Assembly (NCBI GenBank): GCA_030848705.1
Contig: CM061240.1
Coordinates: 127,894,998-127,958,997 of the forward strand
Direction: 5' to 3'
Origin: Heracleum sosnowskyi
Lineage: Eukaryota; Streptophyta; Magnoliopsida; Apiales; Apiaceae
Length of the DNA stretch: 64,000 bases
Of this stretch, positions 20,974 to 33,881 are shown piece after piece; positions within the stretch are counted from its first letter, which is position 1, and the number at the start of each line of letters is the position of its first letter. Below the pieces are notes generated by a model. That model was not told the DNA's origin. It did not search any database and worked only from the letters and a program-made list of their open reading frames with translations. Both the position numbers and the translations under genes were made by a program.

Positions 20974-21183
20974 CTCCCTCCGTCCCATTTTTATTGTCCA
21001 CCATCAAAAACCCACGTTTTATTCAATCATATGAAATAAACTGATAGTTACCAAAAAGTTGTATTGTTTTTCATAAAAATTGACATAATTAACACATAAT
21101 TTACCATATAAACTAAAAATGGACAACAATTTTGGGACGAATGAAAAAGGAAATTCTGGACAATAAAACTGGGACGGAGGGAG
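20974..21183. mobile_element. Stowaway MITE, 210 bp
   Basis: Inverted ends CTCCCTCCGTCCCATTTTTA and CTGGGACGGAGGGAG, each flanked by TA (20972-20973, 21184-21185), the Tc1/mariner target. The inner TIR also matches (ATTGTCC and GGACAAT). The minus-strand ORFs across it are artefacts. Confidence 0.92.
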
Positions 21184-21479
21184 TAATAACAATTGCAACA
21201 ATTAATCTTACATACAACATAATAAGTTAAATGTTGGACTTGAGATATTAGAAAGTTCGGGTTGAGAAAGGCAGAAGAGACATCCTTTTGCCCAGCCATG
21301 TTGAGGATTTACATCTACATGATATAGAAGACTGTATGATACGAAGAAGTTGTTCTGGGCTAAGAATGTTATCACCATGGAGCTTTTTGATTCCTTTGTT
21401 GCAAAATTTGGTAAACCGTAGTTTGAATGATGCATCTAACCATCTCCCGAATAGCTACTAAGGTTAGGTGCTCATCGAG

Positions 21480-22260
21480 GCTGCAAATGAACTGAAGGCA
21501 CGAATCAAATCGAATGTTTACCTAGGTGGGCATAAGTAGACTGTGCAACAGAAACTCTGTGTAAGGGCAAGTCAAGAACATGTGGTTAGTAGATTCCCTG
21601 CCAGCAATGCAGAACATACACTAGGTATTCACACCACACCCAAATCCCAAATTACCGAGAAGTCGTGGGCATAAAAACAAGTCTGTTAACCTTCATACCA
21701 ACCTTGTCCATCTTAGTTCCAAGACAAAGTACCTAGTGGAGTCCCATATTGTTCTGGTTTCAAGAGTATGAATCTTAGAAAGATTTCACATGTATCAGTC
21801 AATTCCATTAGAAGGAACAATCAGGAAGTAGTATCAGCATTAAATAACCATCTAACTACATCAATGGGCATATCATTCCCAATCTGAGACAAACGCCATC
21901 TTCCATTCTGATATAATTCACTGACTTTGGAGGAACAATTGTAGGCAGTCGAGATGGGACCACCATCTAACCAAGCCTCATTCCAGAATTTGCAACTTTG
22001 TCCATTCCCCATGAAAATTTTTAGGTGTCTAGCAGCAACAGACGTCAGAGACAAAATAGGCTTCCATAACCAAGAGCAATCATTCTTAGATTGCTCGTTT
22101 AGAGTTAAGAATTGTGTGCAGTGTGCCATTCTATTGGATCCTAAACACCAAGCTCTCAGTCCTCAATAGGTAAATATAGAGTTTTTCATGAAACCTTTGC
22201 TCCCCTTTAGAATCAACATTTCCTTTCCAAAGGAACCTGGTAAACAATTTCTGTAAGATT
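21480..22260 (-). pseudogene. LINE ORF2 remnant, C-terminal part
   Basis: The minus strand shows disordered pieces of an L1-type ORF2: FTRFLWKGNVDSKG near 22210, then SWLWKPILSLTSVAARHLK and GNGQSCKFWNEAWLDG (frame 21821-22129), and a zf-RVT piece RESTNHMFLTCPYTE near 21580. Frames change between pieces and no end or tail is visible. It is not a close copy of the 4892 ORF2. Confidence 0.75.
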
Positions 22261-22639
22261 TTGAAGACTTTATTGGAAAGAACAATAATTATATTTTTCT
22301 AAATTTAAATTTATAAAATAATTTTGCATGATCAAAAAAACTATAATTTGGTATTGGTATAGGTAAGCAAGTGGTTCAACACCCACTATATTATAAACAT
22401 AAGATCTCATATTTTTTATAGAAAAAAAGGATCATGAGATAGACGTTTGGGAGATTTTCCTGAAATAGTGATTGTCTTAGTGTATTATATAGATTACCTA
22501 ATTATTTACCTACCTAATTTATATACAAGTAAAATATATGATAAGTGAATATTCAAAAATAAATAATTAGATGTGTTCATTTACATGTATTCTATATCAC
22601 CTTAAAAAAAATATCCTAAGGTTAAACTTAGGATCACAT

Positions 22640-23139
22640 GCTCTTTTTTATAACACATATATAGTCCCAAAAGTTTGGATATTGATTATTTAATAAATAA
22701 TATTGAACTCAATTACATAAATGTTCAACAAAAAAAAGTTTGTAATATTCTAAATTAGAAAAAAATTGTATTTGATTCTACTGCTATCTAAAATTATCTC
22801 ATTAAATTTACATATCAACCTACATATATTTCTTATACATAAAAAAAACCTCCATCTCAAATTAACAGTTTTGTTTGATTTTTGATGTTCAACTTGAACA
22901 GAAATTGGCTCAAAATATATATATGATTTACTTTAAAGTATATTTTTCATTTTCTGAAATTATAAAAATGAATTTAATAATCAGTCAAAATCAAATTAGT
23001 TTGATTAAACGAAATCAGATTAATTTAATTTAAAATGGGGGGACTAGAAGTCTCTAGAACCTCGGGGAATCCGGTCAGACTATTAAGTATCAAGTTCTTT
23101 CTGCATCTTTTAAACAATCAGTCAAACTCGGGAACTGTA
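22640..23139. repeat. Paralogous flank with unoccupied site for the LTR array
   Basis: Resembles 34490-34560 joined to 50300-50550 (AAATTTACATATCAACCT, then GACTAGAAGTCTCTAGA). Here TTCTTATACATAAAA runs straight into ACCTCCATC, where the other locus has the 15.7-kb array between TTCTTATATGAAAATAC and AATACAACCTGCATC. It is a natural unoccupied site. 22261-22640 before it is gene-free AT-rich DNA. Confidence 0.7.
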
Positions 23140-24049
23140 TCTATTATATTCTTAATAGCTGCTAGTGAAGGGTTTGGATAATTCCATCAAATACCCTTAA
23201 AATATTTTGATCTACATACAGCTTATGTCTATTTTGGTAAATTCCCAATTCAAAAATATTATGTCATCTTACATCATCATCATTAATTAAAAGATATCTT
23301 ATTTTATGCCTAATTATCTTTCACATAACTATAATCCAGCTTATACACAATATGACATGATTTCCTTAATTTACTATAGCTATAATTACCCATCAATTTA
23401 GGATATAAAATTGGCAATATATCAAATCAATAATTTAATATTTTTTTGAATATGTTTGAATTCCGTAATCAGTGGAAACATTAAACAATTACATACTATT
23501 TTTATCCATAATTTTTGTTATCTATTTTCAAAATCCAAATTCATAATTGATTACAAGTATTTCTTGATTATAAAACTTTGATCTTCACCATTCACAATGT
23601 TAAAATCTCATTTCTCTCATTTTATTTCTTTTCTCTCTTATTCTTTGTCTACTATTTTCCTATGTCTTTTCTTTAGTGTTTGTATCGATTATGCAGGTTT
23701 GTGTACATGTATGTGATTTATATTTTTGTTGCTTACTTTTATATATCACTAATATTTGTTTACATTGTGCATAATACCACATTTTGAACCATTTTTTTGG
23801 AGACAACAAAAACATGATAATTAAACACATATATACGCTACAATGATCGTTCTTATATGTTGATTTCGTTATATAGTAATTGCAGGTGAATTCCAAATCT
23901 TTTAGACTTGAGTTCTTGATCATAAGAGGACGTGATATCCATGAATTCAAAGTGGACAAAAAAGACAAAGGTACTCTTTTATGTTTGTGTAATGTGTCAT
24001 TGATTTAAGTAATGTATTTGTACACTTTTTGTCAAATATGTTGTTGTTT

Positions 24050-24225
24050 AGTTAAAGTTGCTATTAATATTAGTTTATTTTGTTTTGAAAATGATGGTTA
24101 AACCAATTGTAGGTGAATCTTAAATCATATATATTGAAATTCTTGATCGGAAGAGATCGTAGTATCCATGGGCTCAATTTTCTCAAAAGAATCAACTAAT
24201 GGTTAATGTTAATATAATGTATCTT
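24050..24225. repeat. Internal repeat A of the Helitron-like region
   Basis: Resembles 27830-28030: AGGTGAATCTTAAATCATAT then GGAAGAGATCGTAGTATCCA here, with close equivalents there. A weaker relative lies at 23885-23945. Confidence 0.65.
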
Positions 24226-25129
24226 TATATTAAGTGATGGATTTGCACACATTTTGTTCAATGTTATTGGTTTGATATTGGTATGATATTAGTTTGATAG
24301 ATGTTCAATAATACCTTTTTTTTTGTCTGATGTTTAGTTTAGATGGTATCCATGTTTTAAAAGATTTGTATGTATGATTGCAACTTGAGATATTCATATG
24401 ATTGTGATTTGAGATATTAATAAAAGTGATTAAATCATTATAAATATTAATATTTTGAAATTTCGATTATGTGTAATATCCATATCTTGAGTAGTTGCCA
24501 ACAAGTTCACAAAATTTATTGTTTTTACGTAGAGTGATCACTCTTATTAAAGTTGTGATAACTTTTTTAAAATGACATGACTACATCAAATTAGAGTTTC
24601 TTTAAAACTCATTTCAAATTTTACATCATCATTATTAATAGCATGTTATCTCTTTCCTATTTATAAAAAGATTATGCAATTATCACACCATTTATTTAAT
24701 ATAATGTAGTCATAGTTATGAATAAATTAAGCACACGAATTTGGTGATATATCAAATAATTAAGGTAATATCTATTTATTTTCTCAATCAGTGAGAAAAA
24801 ATTAAATAATTGTATTTTTTTTACCTTCATCTCAAAAAATTTGCATATAGTAAATATCTAAATCAAATCAGTATACTTCAATGATAATCAACGTCTATCA
24901 ATTTCTTTCCAAATTTATCAATCCTCATAATTTCAAATTTTAAATTCACTACTCATATCTCATTTCCCGATATAAATTGAAAATAATAATAATAATAATA
25001 TTTATCTTATTTCCTCTTTAATTATCTCTCTTATTTTTTCAAATTTTAAATTCCAATTTAGCTATAGATTTTAATATAACTACTTTTATTAATATGAATT
25101 GTTAATCCATACATTTTCATTCTCTTTTT

Positions 25130-25320
25130 CTTCTCTGTTATTTTTCTCTCTATATGTTGGAGTTTTACACACACACCCACACATGTATCTCTCTTATTTG
25201 ATGATATTTTTCATGTTTCTACTAAGATACATATTTTAAAATGACGAAGAAGTCTCAATTGGTTCAAATAATCACAATTGGTTATATTGTCTATATGTTT
25301 GATGAAAATTCTTACAGAGG
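25130..25320. repeat. Internal repeat B of the Helitron-like region
   Basis: Resembles 29770-29930: TTTTTCTCTCTATATGTTGG then GAAGAAGTCTCAATTGGTTC here. Repeats A and B are separated from their partners by about 3.8 and 4.6 kb, so the region grew by segmental duplication or nested insertion of related elements. Confidence 0.6.
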
Positions 25321-27489
25321 TTTGTTAATCTATAAGAAAGTCCTACAGTTTTAAATACAATATGTGACGTTTGTAGTATATAAATTAATAAAGTATCATA
25401 TATTTATTTAGATAATTAGTTGAAGTACATACATACACAAGTAAATATGAAAATTAAATCATTGTACATATTATAATTAATTTTTTCAATCAGATCTTTC
25501 AAAAATTTCTACAACCTTACATTTTCCAAATTCAAATTCACTACTCTTATGTCATTTTTCATTGTAAACTAAAAAAATTCATTAATTTTGTTATAACCTA
25601 AACCATTTAATTTTTGCCCATTTTGACACCTACAATAGATATACGTGAATTCAATACTTTGCCTATATTATGGATCAATCTATAAACAATTTTTAAAATA
25701 TAGAAATTGTTTGAAATCAATCCTTAATTTTTGTTATCATTTTTTTCAAATTCAAAATCTTGATTGCTTATACATACGTATAACTCATTATCTTAATTTT
25801 AACATAAAAATTCAATATTTTAGTTAGCTTAATGATCATTTCTTTGATCTATCCTTTTCTTTTCTCCTTTTTCATCTTCTATCTTTCTCTTATACTCAAA
25901 AGCTTTTTTGTGTGTGAGTATTTATATATGTGATTGTGTATATGAGTCATGTGTAGAACACTTCATCCAGTAACTAGCATTCCGTAAAGTTTTCTGTTAA
26001 TTTTTTTTTCTAAATTTAATGGAGTATTAGCTTTAAATGATTTGAGTGCTTTAAATGAGTCCCCGTGGAGATCGGGTAGTTAGGTGAGATATTTTGATGA
26101 GAACGGTGGCAACTTTGATATAAAACCCTATTACTTACGGTATATATTCTATCTTAAACCCTGTGCGATGCACGTATTATTTTTCATAGTTGTTATTTTA
26201 TTATATATGTTTTAATATTTTATTAATCACATTTATTAAAAAAAAGTAAACATGTTAAAATAGGTAAACTCTTTTAAATAATTAAAAGAATTAAAATAGA
26301 TTTTAAAATAAATAAGTAAGGCTTTTCTCTTGATATTTTTGAAAAATGAAGGGTTTTAAGTAGAATAAATAGAAAATGTAACATGTTTTAGTTGAAAAAA
26401 ATGTAATTTCCCGTGATATTTTTGGAAAACGAGGGGATTTTATTGAAATAATAGAAAAAGTAATGTGTTTCAATATAAAAAGGTAATCGGTTATAAATAT
26501 GTATTGTTGATTAAAAGCACTAAAATAGGTTTTAAAATAGAAAATAATCTTCATTGTTCCCACAAGTGTATCCACATATATAGTTGACATAAACACATTA
26601 AAATAATATTTATAAGTGTAGGTTTTAATATGTATTACTAAAATAATATTTGCAGTATACGAAACATGGATATCCTTAACGAAGTTGCTTTAGCGATTGT
26701 TAATTCCGGCAAAATACATAAATGTATTCTTCAATACATAAGAAACATTGGTATATTTATTTAAATTGATGTTTATATCTACAGAAGGTAGACAAGATAA
26801 TGTTAAATTACTGTAATTTTTTAATCAAATTGTACTTAAGTATGTATAATTGAACACTATATTGTTGTGTATAATATTGATATATGTTTGATGTGTTTAG
26901 TATATTTTGTTTTGTATATGAAATTTCTTCTATTCCATTCATTATGTTTTTCTCTATATTCATATAATATTGATATATGTTTGATGTATTTAGTATACTT
27001 TGTTTTGTATCTGAACTTTCTTCTTTTCCGTTATTTTTGTTTTTCTTTGTATTTATTTACTCATGAGGGATTTTTTCTGTTTGTATTTTCATGAATTTGT
27101 TTGCATATTTTTAAGGACCCGAATCATTACGTGCGAACTAATTGGTATGTGTATCCATGACAGAGTGTTTCAACACTGTATTCGTTGTACCACTTGATCA
27201 CAAGCGTTCGTAGTATCCGTAGAATTCAATTCGTCAAAGAAATCAGGTTTTAATTCAATTAGTTTTGTTTATAATTATATTTTATTAGATTAACCTATGA
27301 TATTTGTAATTTTAGTGTTCTTTTTCTCTTAGTAGTTTATGCCTATTTTAGATGTTAAAATTTTAGTATGTTCGTTTATATGTACACTTATATTTGTTTA
27401 GTTTTTTTAATTACAAAAATATGCAATATATGATTAAAAATAAATTACTTGATCTGAAATAAATATATGTACATTTTTTTGTGGATGAT

Positions 27490-27640
27490 AATGTGCCACA
27501 TATAGTAATTTTACATCCTAGGTATTTAGTTATTTTATCATCTTTTTTGTTGAGTTTTTAATTGTATAGTGTTCGAATTGTGAGGTGTCGCCGTTAGGCA
27601 ACGCCGAGAAACCTTTCACTGAAATTTTTTATATTTGTAT
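27490..27640. repeat. Internal repeat C1, with GC-rich hairpin
   Basis: First of three related blocks (C2 28400-28560, C3 28745-28900). Each ends in a GC-rich hairpin followed by CCGAGAA. The hairpin lies at 27587-27602 here, 28511-28526 in C2 and 28855-28870 in C3. A fourth, isolated hairpin is at 31285-31299. Confidence 0.7.
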
Positions 27641-30518
27641 ATTTTTCATATTTTGTTTATGTTTGTTTAAAATGTAATTGCATAAATAATATAATAATTT
27701 TTAATGATTTGAAACAGATTTATATACATTAATTTCATGCTAAGCATTATGATTTTCTCCAATAAATTTAATATTTATGTAATGTGTCATTGACTTATGT
27801 AATGCATATATACACTTTTTGTCGAATATATTCGTTGTTTACTTAAATTTGCTAAATATTTATTTATTTTGTGTTGAAGGTTAAAACAATTGCAGGTGAA
27901 TCTCAAGTCGTATATATTAAAATTCTCGACTGGAAGAGATTGTGGTATACATGAAACTCCTGATCGGAATAGATCGTGGTATCCATGGACTCGAATTTCT
28001 CAATGGAATCAACTAATGTTAATATAATGTATTGCTATATTGGTTTGATATTGGCATGATATTAGTTTGATAGATGTTTAATCATACTTCTTTTTAAGTT
28101 TATGATATTTAGTATAATGATATCTATGTTTTAAAAGAATTGTATGTGTGATTGCAACTTGAGATATTCGTATAATTGTGACTTACTCTGTTACTCATAA
28201 TTACATTTGTTTGGATTAATTTTTTATGTTTGTAATTTTAATTTTCTTTTAGTAGTTTGTGCCTCTTTCAGATGTTAAATGTTTTATATGTTTACGTGTA
28301 TGCTACACTTATATTTATTTAAAATATTTTAATTATATAACATATGCAATATATAAAAATTAATTATAGTATTTTGTTATAAACAAAAATATGTACACAT
28401 TTTGGTGGGTGACATTGATACTACACTTAGTAATTAACATCATATGTATTTCGTTACTTAATCTTTCTTTTTGTTGAGTTTTAAAATGTATGTGGTTCAA
28501 CTTGCGAGAGATCGCTGTTAGGCGACACCGAGAAGACTTTAATTGAAGTTTTATGGCAAATTAATTACTATTTGATATATATTTTTTAATTCTAAATTTT
28601 ATAATTTGTATCATCTCAACACTCAAATCATCTGATCTCATAATTTTTGAAATTTTAAAAGATCATTCAATTTCTTTTCTTTTTCGTTGATTACTCAATC
28701 AAATCTGAGTACTTAAATCAAGTGTTTTACTAATATATACATTTTTAATGGATGATATTGTGCCACATATAGTAATTTTATATCCTAAATATTTAGTTAT
28801 TTTATCTTTTTTCTTTGTTGAGTTTTTAATTGTTTAGTGTTCGAATTGCGAGGTGTCGCCGTTAGGCGACGCCGAGAAACATTTCACTGATTTTTTTAAA
28901 TATTTTTATATTGTTAATCAATCAATAAACGATATCCGTATAATAAACTGTTTTATATCACTCCTTAATTGTTACCACTTTTTCAACATCAAATTTTGTT
29001 TATCTAATTCTCTTTGTTCTAACATAAAAAGTCTATATATTCTTAATGAGTACCAGGGAAAAGTCTTTATTTTCAATATAAATTACGGGTACAAAAGTAA
29101 TTTTCTTACTATCCCATTTATAACAATAACAAAATTTACCTATGTTTTACTTATTACAATTTGCAAGCTTATTTTGTATAAGGGTTTGCATAATTCATGA
29201 ATTATCCATTTTCAGTCCAGTTCTTTAAATTGTTAATTAATCTCTCAAATCATATTAAATATCACATGATTTACAACATTTTAAATTTTAAATTACTTCC
29301 ATTTATTCTTTTCCTCATAATAGTAATATGTACCTATCACATATCCTAATTTCAAGTTATCATATCTATTTATTTGATATTGATGCATAAGTTTTGTATC
29401 ACATTTATATGCAATTAAAGGGATATTTAACGATCTTTGATTATTTTCAATCCACTTTAATTGTTATTTTTCTGAAATTTAAATTGTTATTGTTTTCATA
29501 TCCTTGATTTTCTTCAATTTTAGATTTTTAAGATTTTCGAAACTGTGATTTTGTCACGTTTTATTAAAGATTCTATCAGCCATATATCATCATTTCACGC
29601 AATCAGTATTTATGTGATATCATACATGAATATTGTATTAGATATACACAAAATTTAAGACATGTTTAACAATCTTGATTGCTTTCTCAACATTTTTTTG
29701 TTATTACTTTCAAATTTTTGATTGTCCTCAATTTTATCCTTTTTAGATTTTAAATCCATGCATTTTCATTCTTTTCTTTTTCTCCATTTTTATTTCTCTC
29801 TGTGAGTTGGAGCTTTATATATAAACATGTATATCTCTTATTTTACGATATTTTTCATGTTTTTGTTGTGATACAGATTTTATAGTGGTGAAAAAGTCTC
29901 AATTGATTCTAATAATCATATTTTAGAGATACGTGTTCTCTAAATTAGGTAAAAATTGTTAACTTAAAATTTACGATGTTGATCTAATAATCATCTATTT
30001 CTTGGACAATTGTACAGTAATTTATTATTGTGTATATTTTGGTTATGCAGTTGATATGTTTGATGAAAAGTTTGACAGAAGTTTGTTGACAATTTTAAAT
30101 ATAATATACGACTTGACTGCTCACTCGGGCTAATCTTCGTCCTCTCCACATATTTTTCATATGTTTATGTTTATTTGTTTAATCAGAAATTTGTTATCTA
30201 CGTTTATTTTTTGTAAATTTAGTTTCATATTTTGTCGAATAATATTTCATTTTTATTTGTGTTTAACGTGACACCAAACTTGACCATCAAAAATCTATTT
30301 TTTTAATGTATGTTCATAATGTAAATACATATATAATATAATGATTTTTAATTATTTTGAACTGATTTATATATTTTAACTGCATGTTAATCAATATTAT
30401 TTTCTCCCTTAAATTTAATATATTTTGACGCTATTTTTTCAAGGTTGAACAAGTTGCACAATGTATATATTGGTCCAATAAAAATTTCAATCTTTTTTAG
30501 CTTTTTTGATACAATGTA

Positions 30519-30732
30519 CTCCTCCGTCTCACTAATATTGGCCCTCCTAATTTTTATACGCATTTTTTGTTGCAAATAAAATATATTTCCATTTTTTCAA
30601 AATTTTCCTTTTCCGAATTAATATTTTAAGAGTAAATTTTAATTCTGAAAAAAAAGTTACGAAACTATATTTTATTTTCACCGAAAAAAATGTGGTAAAA
30701 TAAACATGGCAAATATTAGTGGGACGGGGGAG
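30519..30732. mobile_element. Stowaway MITE, 214 bp
   Basis: Inverted ends CTCCTCCGTCTCACTAATAT and ATATTAGTGGGACGGGGGAG, flanked by TA (30517-30518, 30733-30734). Nested in the Helitron-like region. Confidence 0.9.
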
Positions 30733-32252
30733 TATATAAAATTATGGTCGTCGTCAATGAAAAACCTTCTAACTCAAAATTTTATATGTCTTTTTATACG
30801 ATTCTTTTTTTATGCATGCCTACAATGCAAGTAAAGTATGTGATATAATAAAATTTTAGTAATGCTGAACAAATTTATCATCACTTTCCAAATAAATAAA
30901 TAAAAAGAATCAGAAATCTGAGAATAGTTCGATGCAAATCTTTTTATCAAAAAAATTAATTTATTCTAATTTATTTTGTATTTTGTATTTATTTTGTATT
31001 TATTGTTTATTTAAGAATTGAAGTCTTAACTCTACTAACAATGAGTATAATAATACAAAAAAATTATTTTGCACTAACTTTTACAATTTTCATCATTTTC
31101 AGAGTCACATTATCTTAATTACATTATTCTTATCTCATTATTACATACCAAAAATTACTAAGTTTAATTATTTTTATTTATTATTGTTAATATATTGTGG
31201 ATAAATAGAAGTTAGATTAAAAAATTATATTTTTAAAAATATATTGTATCATATTTCTTACGTTTTTTATATATGATACAAGTTATCGCAAACGGCGATG
31301 CCGAGAAATCTTTCTCTATAAAATTACTTCAAAATTATTGTACTTTACATACTTTCATTCTTATATAGCATGGAACAAAATAGTATGTAAAACAGTTCAA
31401 AATTTAAATAATTTTATAGATATTGTTTTTTTAATTTATTCAAAATGCATGTATAATATATTACTTACATTAATTACAGAGATTAGGAATAAAGATCAAA
31501 GCATGGTGACGCTATTCCCAAGTTACTGTCCGAAAATTTTATAAAACTTTATATGTTTCGCTTCCCATATTATTTTTTTCCAAATGACAACGTGTGAATT
31601 AGATCAGCATCAGACGGGTTGCAATAAATGTTTTATACATTTAATTTTTGTTCGTCAAAATTTTTAATTTTTTTAATTAATTTTTCATAACTTCTCATTC
31701 AAATAAAGTTATAGAGATTGTCAATATTGATTTCCAAAATATAAATTTTATCAATGTTGATTGTAATGAGATTTTTTATGTAAATTCTAACCAGTTTGCA
31801 TGAATCCGAAGAGAATAAAATTGGAAAGTACATAAAAAAATTTGAAGACCTTTAATTTGCGGCAAGAAAAATAAGCATATCAAGGTTACTTAATTTTATA
31901 ATTGTTTTATAATTATTTACCTTTATTTTTAATTCATGTGTCCAACATACTTTATAAATTTTACTAACAAATCTCCATTAATTTTAATTACTATTATTTC
32001 TTCTTTTAAATTTATTTTTCTTCTATATTATATTTTGTGTTATTCTATATATAAATTACTATCATTTTAAATCCTAAATTTTCAATATAAATGAAATATT
32101 ATAATTAACTTAAATATATTTTAAATATTTCACCCGTGTGCGTAGCACGGGCTAATTCCCTAGTATAATTAATTTACATTGACACTTTAATACATTTATT
32201 TATCGATATGTATCCTACATTCCAATGTGACTTTCGGTTTCCAAATATTTGC

Positions 32253-32260
32253 TATATAAA
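32253..32260 (+). promoter_or_regulatory. TATA box of the 32321 gene
   Basis: TATATAAA, 68 bp before the ATG. The upstream block (TTCGGTTTCCAAATATTT) is shared with the 50718 gene. Confidence 0.75.
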
Positions 32261-32320
32261 GCTAAGAGATCTGCAGAAGCAGGACAAGTAGAAATACCCA
32301 TACAAATAACAAAATACACA

Positions 32321-32617
32321 ATGGGTTTTTGGAGTGGTATCAAAAGATTTGCAAATGATTGTCTTAAAAAAATAAGAAGCATGGCAAGTTTCTTTCCGAG
32401 TAAAATACGAACTATGGACGACGTAACTGCTGCTGTTGTTGGACTAGCTGCGAAGGAAGTAAAATCAAGACTTTCACTTGGTCGAAGAGTTATGAGAGCT
32501 CTATTTGATTTCGTTTTCAGGGATGCGTATGGGGAAGACGCTGCTGTACGGGAAGAAAAATTTGATCTGTTCATGTTATGTATTAGTTTTCTATTGTTTG
32601 TGCTTTTTGAGATTTAA
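32321..32617 (+). CDS. Small unknown protein beginning MGFWSGIK, copy A
   Basis: 98 residues from ATG 32321. A longer frame from 32249 would begin upstream of the TATA box and is rejected. Residues 1-30 are an amphipathic, basic helix-like segment (MGFWSGIKRFANDCLKKIRS). PSKIRTMDDVTAAVVGL follows (about 30-46), then RVMRALFDF. The 50718 gene shares these blocks. After ALFDF this copy has an extra acidic stretch and a hydrophobic tail (MLCISFLLFVLF) that copy B lacks. No known domain recognised; function unknown. The promoter is directly next to the Helitron-like 3' end. Confidence 0.65.
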   Translation: MGFWSGIKRFANDCLKKIRSMASFFPSKIRTMDDVTAAVVGLAAKEVKSRLSLGRRVMRALFDFVFRDAYGEDAAVREEKFDLFMLCISFLLFVLFEI

Positions 32618-32899
32618 GTTAATTTGTAATGTCATGTTTTATTATGAATTTATGTCGAGCATGTAGTTGAACTATGAACAAATCAATTATCAATAGACTG
32701 TTTTTATTAACAATTAATCATATTTAATGTAAACTATATATGTTTCACGATTCAATGGTTCTACCTAGGTGATTCAATGGTTCTAACTAGTAGGTGATTG
32801 ATTTTGTTGTTCCATGGTGACTTTCGCAGTGCCGTAGATATGTGTAGAGGGGGACATCAGACATGATATTGTACAATTTATCCCACAAAGACTTCAGTT

Positions 32900-33330
32900 G
32901 AGTAAAGTAGGAAGAAACATTCATACCTTCCTGTTTTAGAGGTGAACTAGATTGTTTTTGTTGTTAACTTTTGGGCTTATTGGAATAGAAAAACGTTCCC
33001 GTGGATCTGTCCAAACTTGAGCTGCAGTATCGGCATAAGGAATGCTAGACCTGATTTCAGGAAAAACTGAGTTGAGAATCCAACTGTTGACTGGAACACT
33101 GCATTGTTTCCAATCAGTAGTAATATTACTGGTTGATTTTGGTTTTGCAGAGAACCATCAACCAAGCAGTATCTGCTTTTAGCTCGTAGAGACATGGGAA
33201 TTGCATGACTCCAGCAGCCATAGTTACCAGCCGTTGAAAGAGAAGTCATGAAGACTATAGAAGGACTATAGAATGGAACCAATGGGAGTGAGGTAACATG
33301 TCGAGTAATTGACGAATGACAAGAAAAGTT
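32900..33330 (-). pseudogene. Ty1/copia gag remnant
   Basis: Minus-strand pieces in different frames resemble a copia gag N-terminus: YGCWSHAIPMSLRAKSRYCL with VDGSL, then after a frameshift SWILNSVFPEIRSSIPYADT and WTDPRERFS. The pattern (W-S-x-A-M, L-x-A-K, F/L-V-D-G-S, W-x-x-N-S-x, A-x-x-x-W) fits Retrotran_gag_3/UBN2 proteins. No LTR found. It is unrelated to the gag units of the array. Confidence 0.65.
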
Positions 33331-33339
33331 TGATATACT

Positions 33340-33881
33340 TATTTTATTTTGGTAGAATACATAATCACCTACCATATTTCTTTTAAAAATAATTTTTTTT
33401 AAAAAAAAGGAGAATACCATCATTTTACTCAAATATTAAAGTAATATTAAAAACAAAATATATATTGGATTTATGTAAAAGAATTTTTAACTCAAAATTA
33501 GAAAATTATGTAACACAATGGTTAAAAGGATGAATTATTTAAATGAGATTAGCGGTCTAATTCACCACAAGAAGTAAGTAAATTAACTCATTTTTTCCCA
33601 TTAAATAAGAGTGACAATTTGTTTTCAAAATTGGTTTTACGTACCATATTAGAAAATTAATATACAAAATTTCAAAAATAATGTGAATCGCCATTATTTT
33701 ACTTTAAAATTAAAGTAATAATAAAAGTATGATAAATGAGAGGTCGAGTTTATGTAAAATGATTTTTAAATAGAAACAAAATAACAATGTAGCACGAAAG
33801 GGTATAATTGTACTTTCACGAGGGATTTATTGGCTCAAAATATCCCTAAATTATCCCCCTTGTTCTCCTATTATATATAGA
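33340..33881 (-). mobile_element. Helitron-like 5' part, reverse orientation
   Basis: Its reverse complement matches 62460-63085, including TATATAATAGGAGAA at the 5' end and the block ATTCATCCTTTTAACCATTG. The 3' hairpin was not found to the left, so it is truncated. 33882-34565 after it is AT-rich without a gene. Confidence 0.55.

Larger units (their letters stand above)
23140..32163 (+). mobile_element. Putative long AT-rich Helitron (possibly composite)
   Basis: The 3' end is clear: hairpin CCCGTG...CACGGG (32133-32151) followed by CTAG and T. The proposed 5' end is TCTATTATATTCTT at 23140, preceded by A, giving the A/T insertion rule; this end is a choice among candidates. There is no Rep/helicase ORF and no convincing coding region. 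The interior holds several internal duplications, a second hairpin-like GTGCGATGCAC near 26165 that may be an older Helitron end, and a Stowaway. It lies between promoter-flank sequence and the 32321 gene. Confidence 0.45.

Noticed and set aside
22371..22420. tRNA-like stretch near 'gtaagcaagtggttcaa'
   Set aside because: No second box at proper spacing and no fold.
26867..27094. Hydrophobic duplicated frame (MYNIDICLMCLVYFVLY)
   Set aside because: Comes from an AT-rich tandem duplication; composition explains the hydrophobicity.
32249..32320. Longer start for the 32321 protein
   Set aside because: It would begin upstream of the TATA box at 32253; the ATG at 32321 matches the paralogue.
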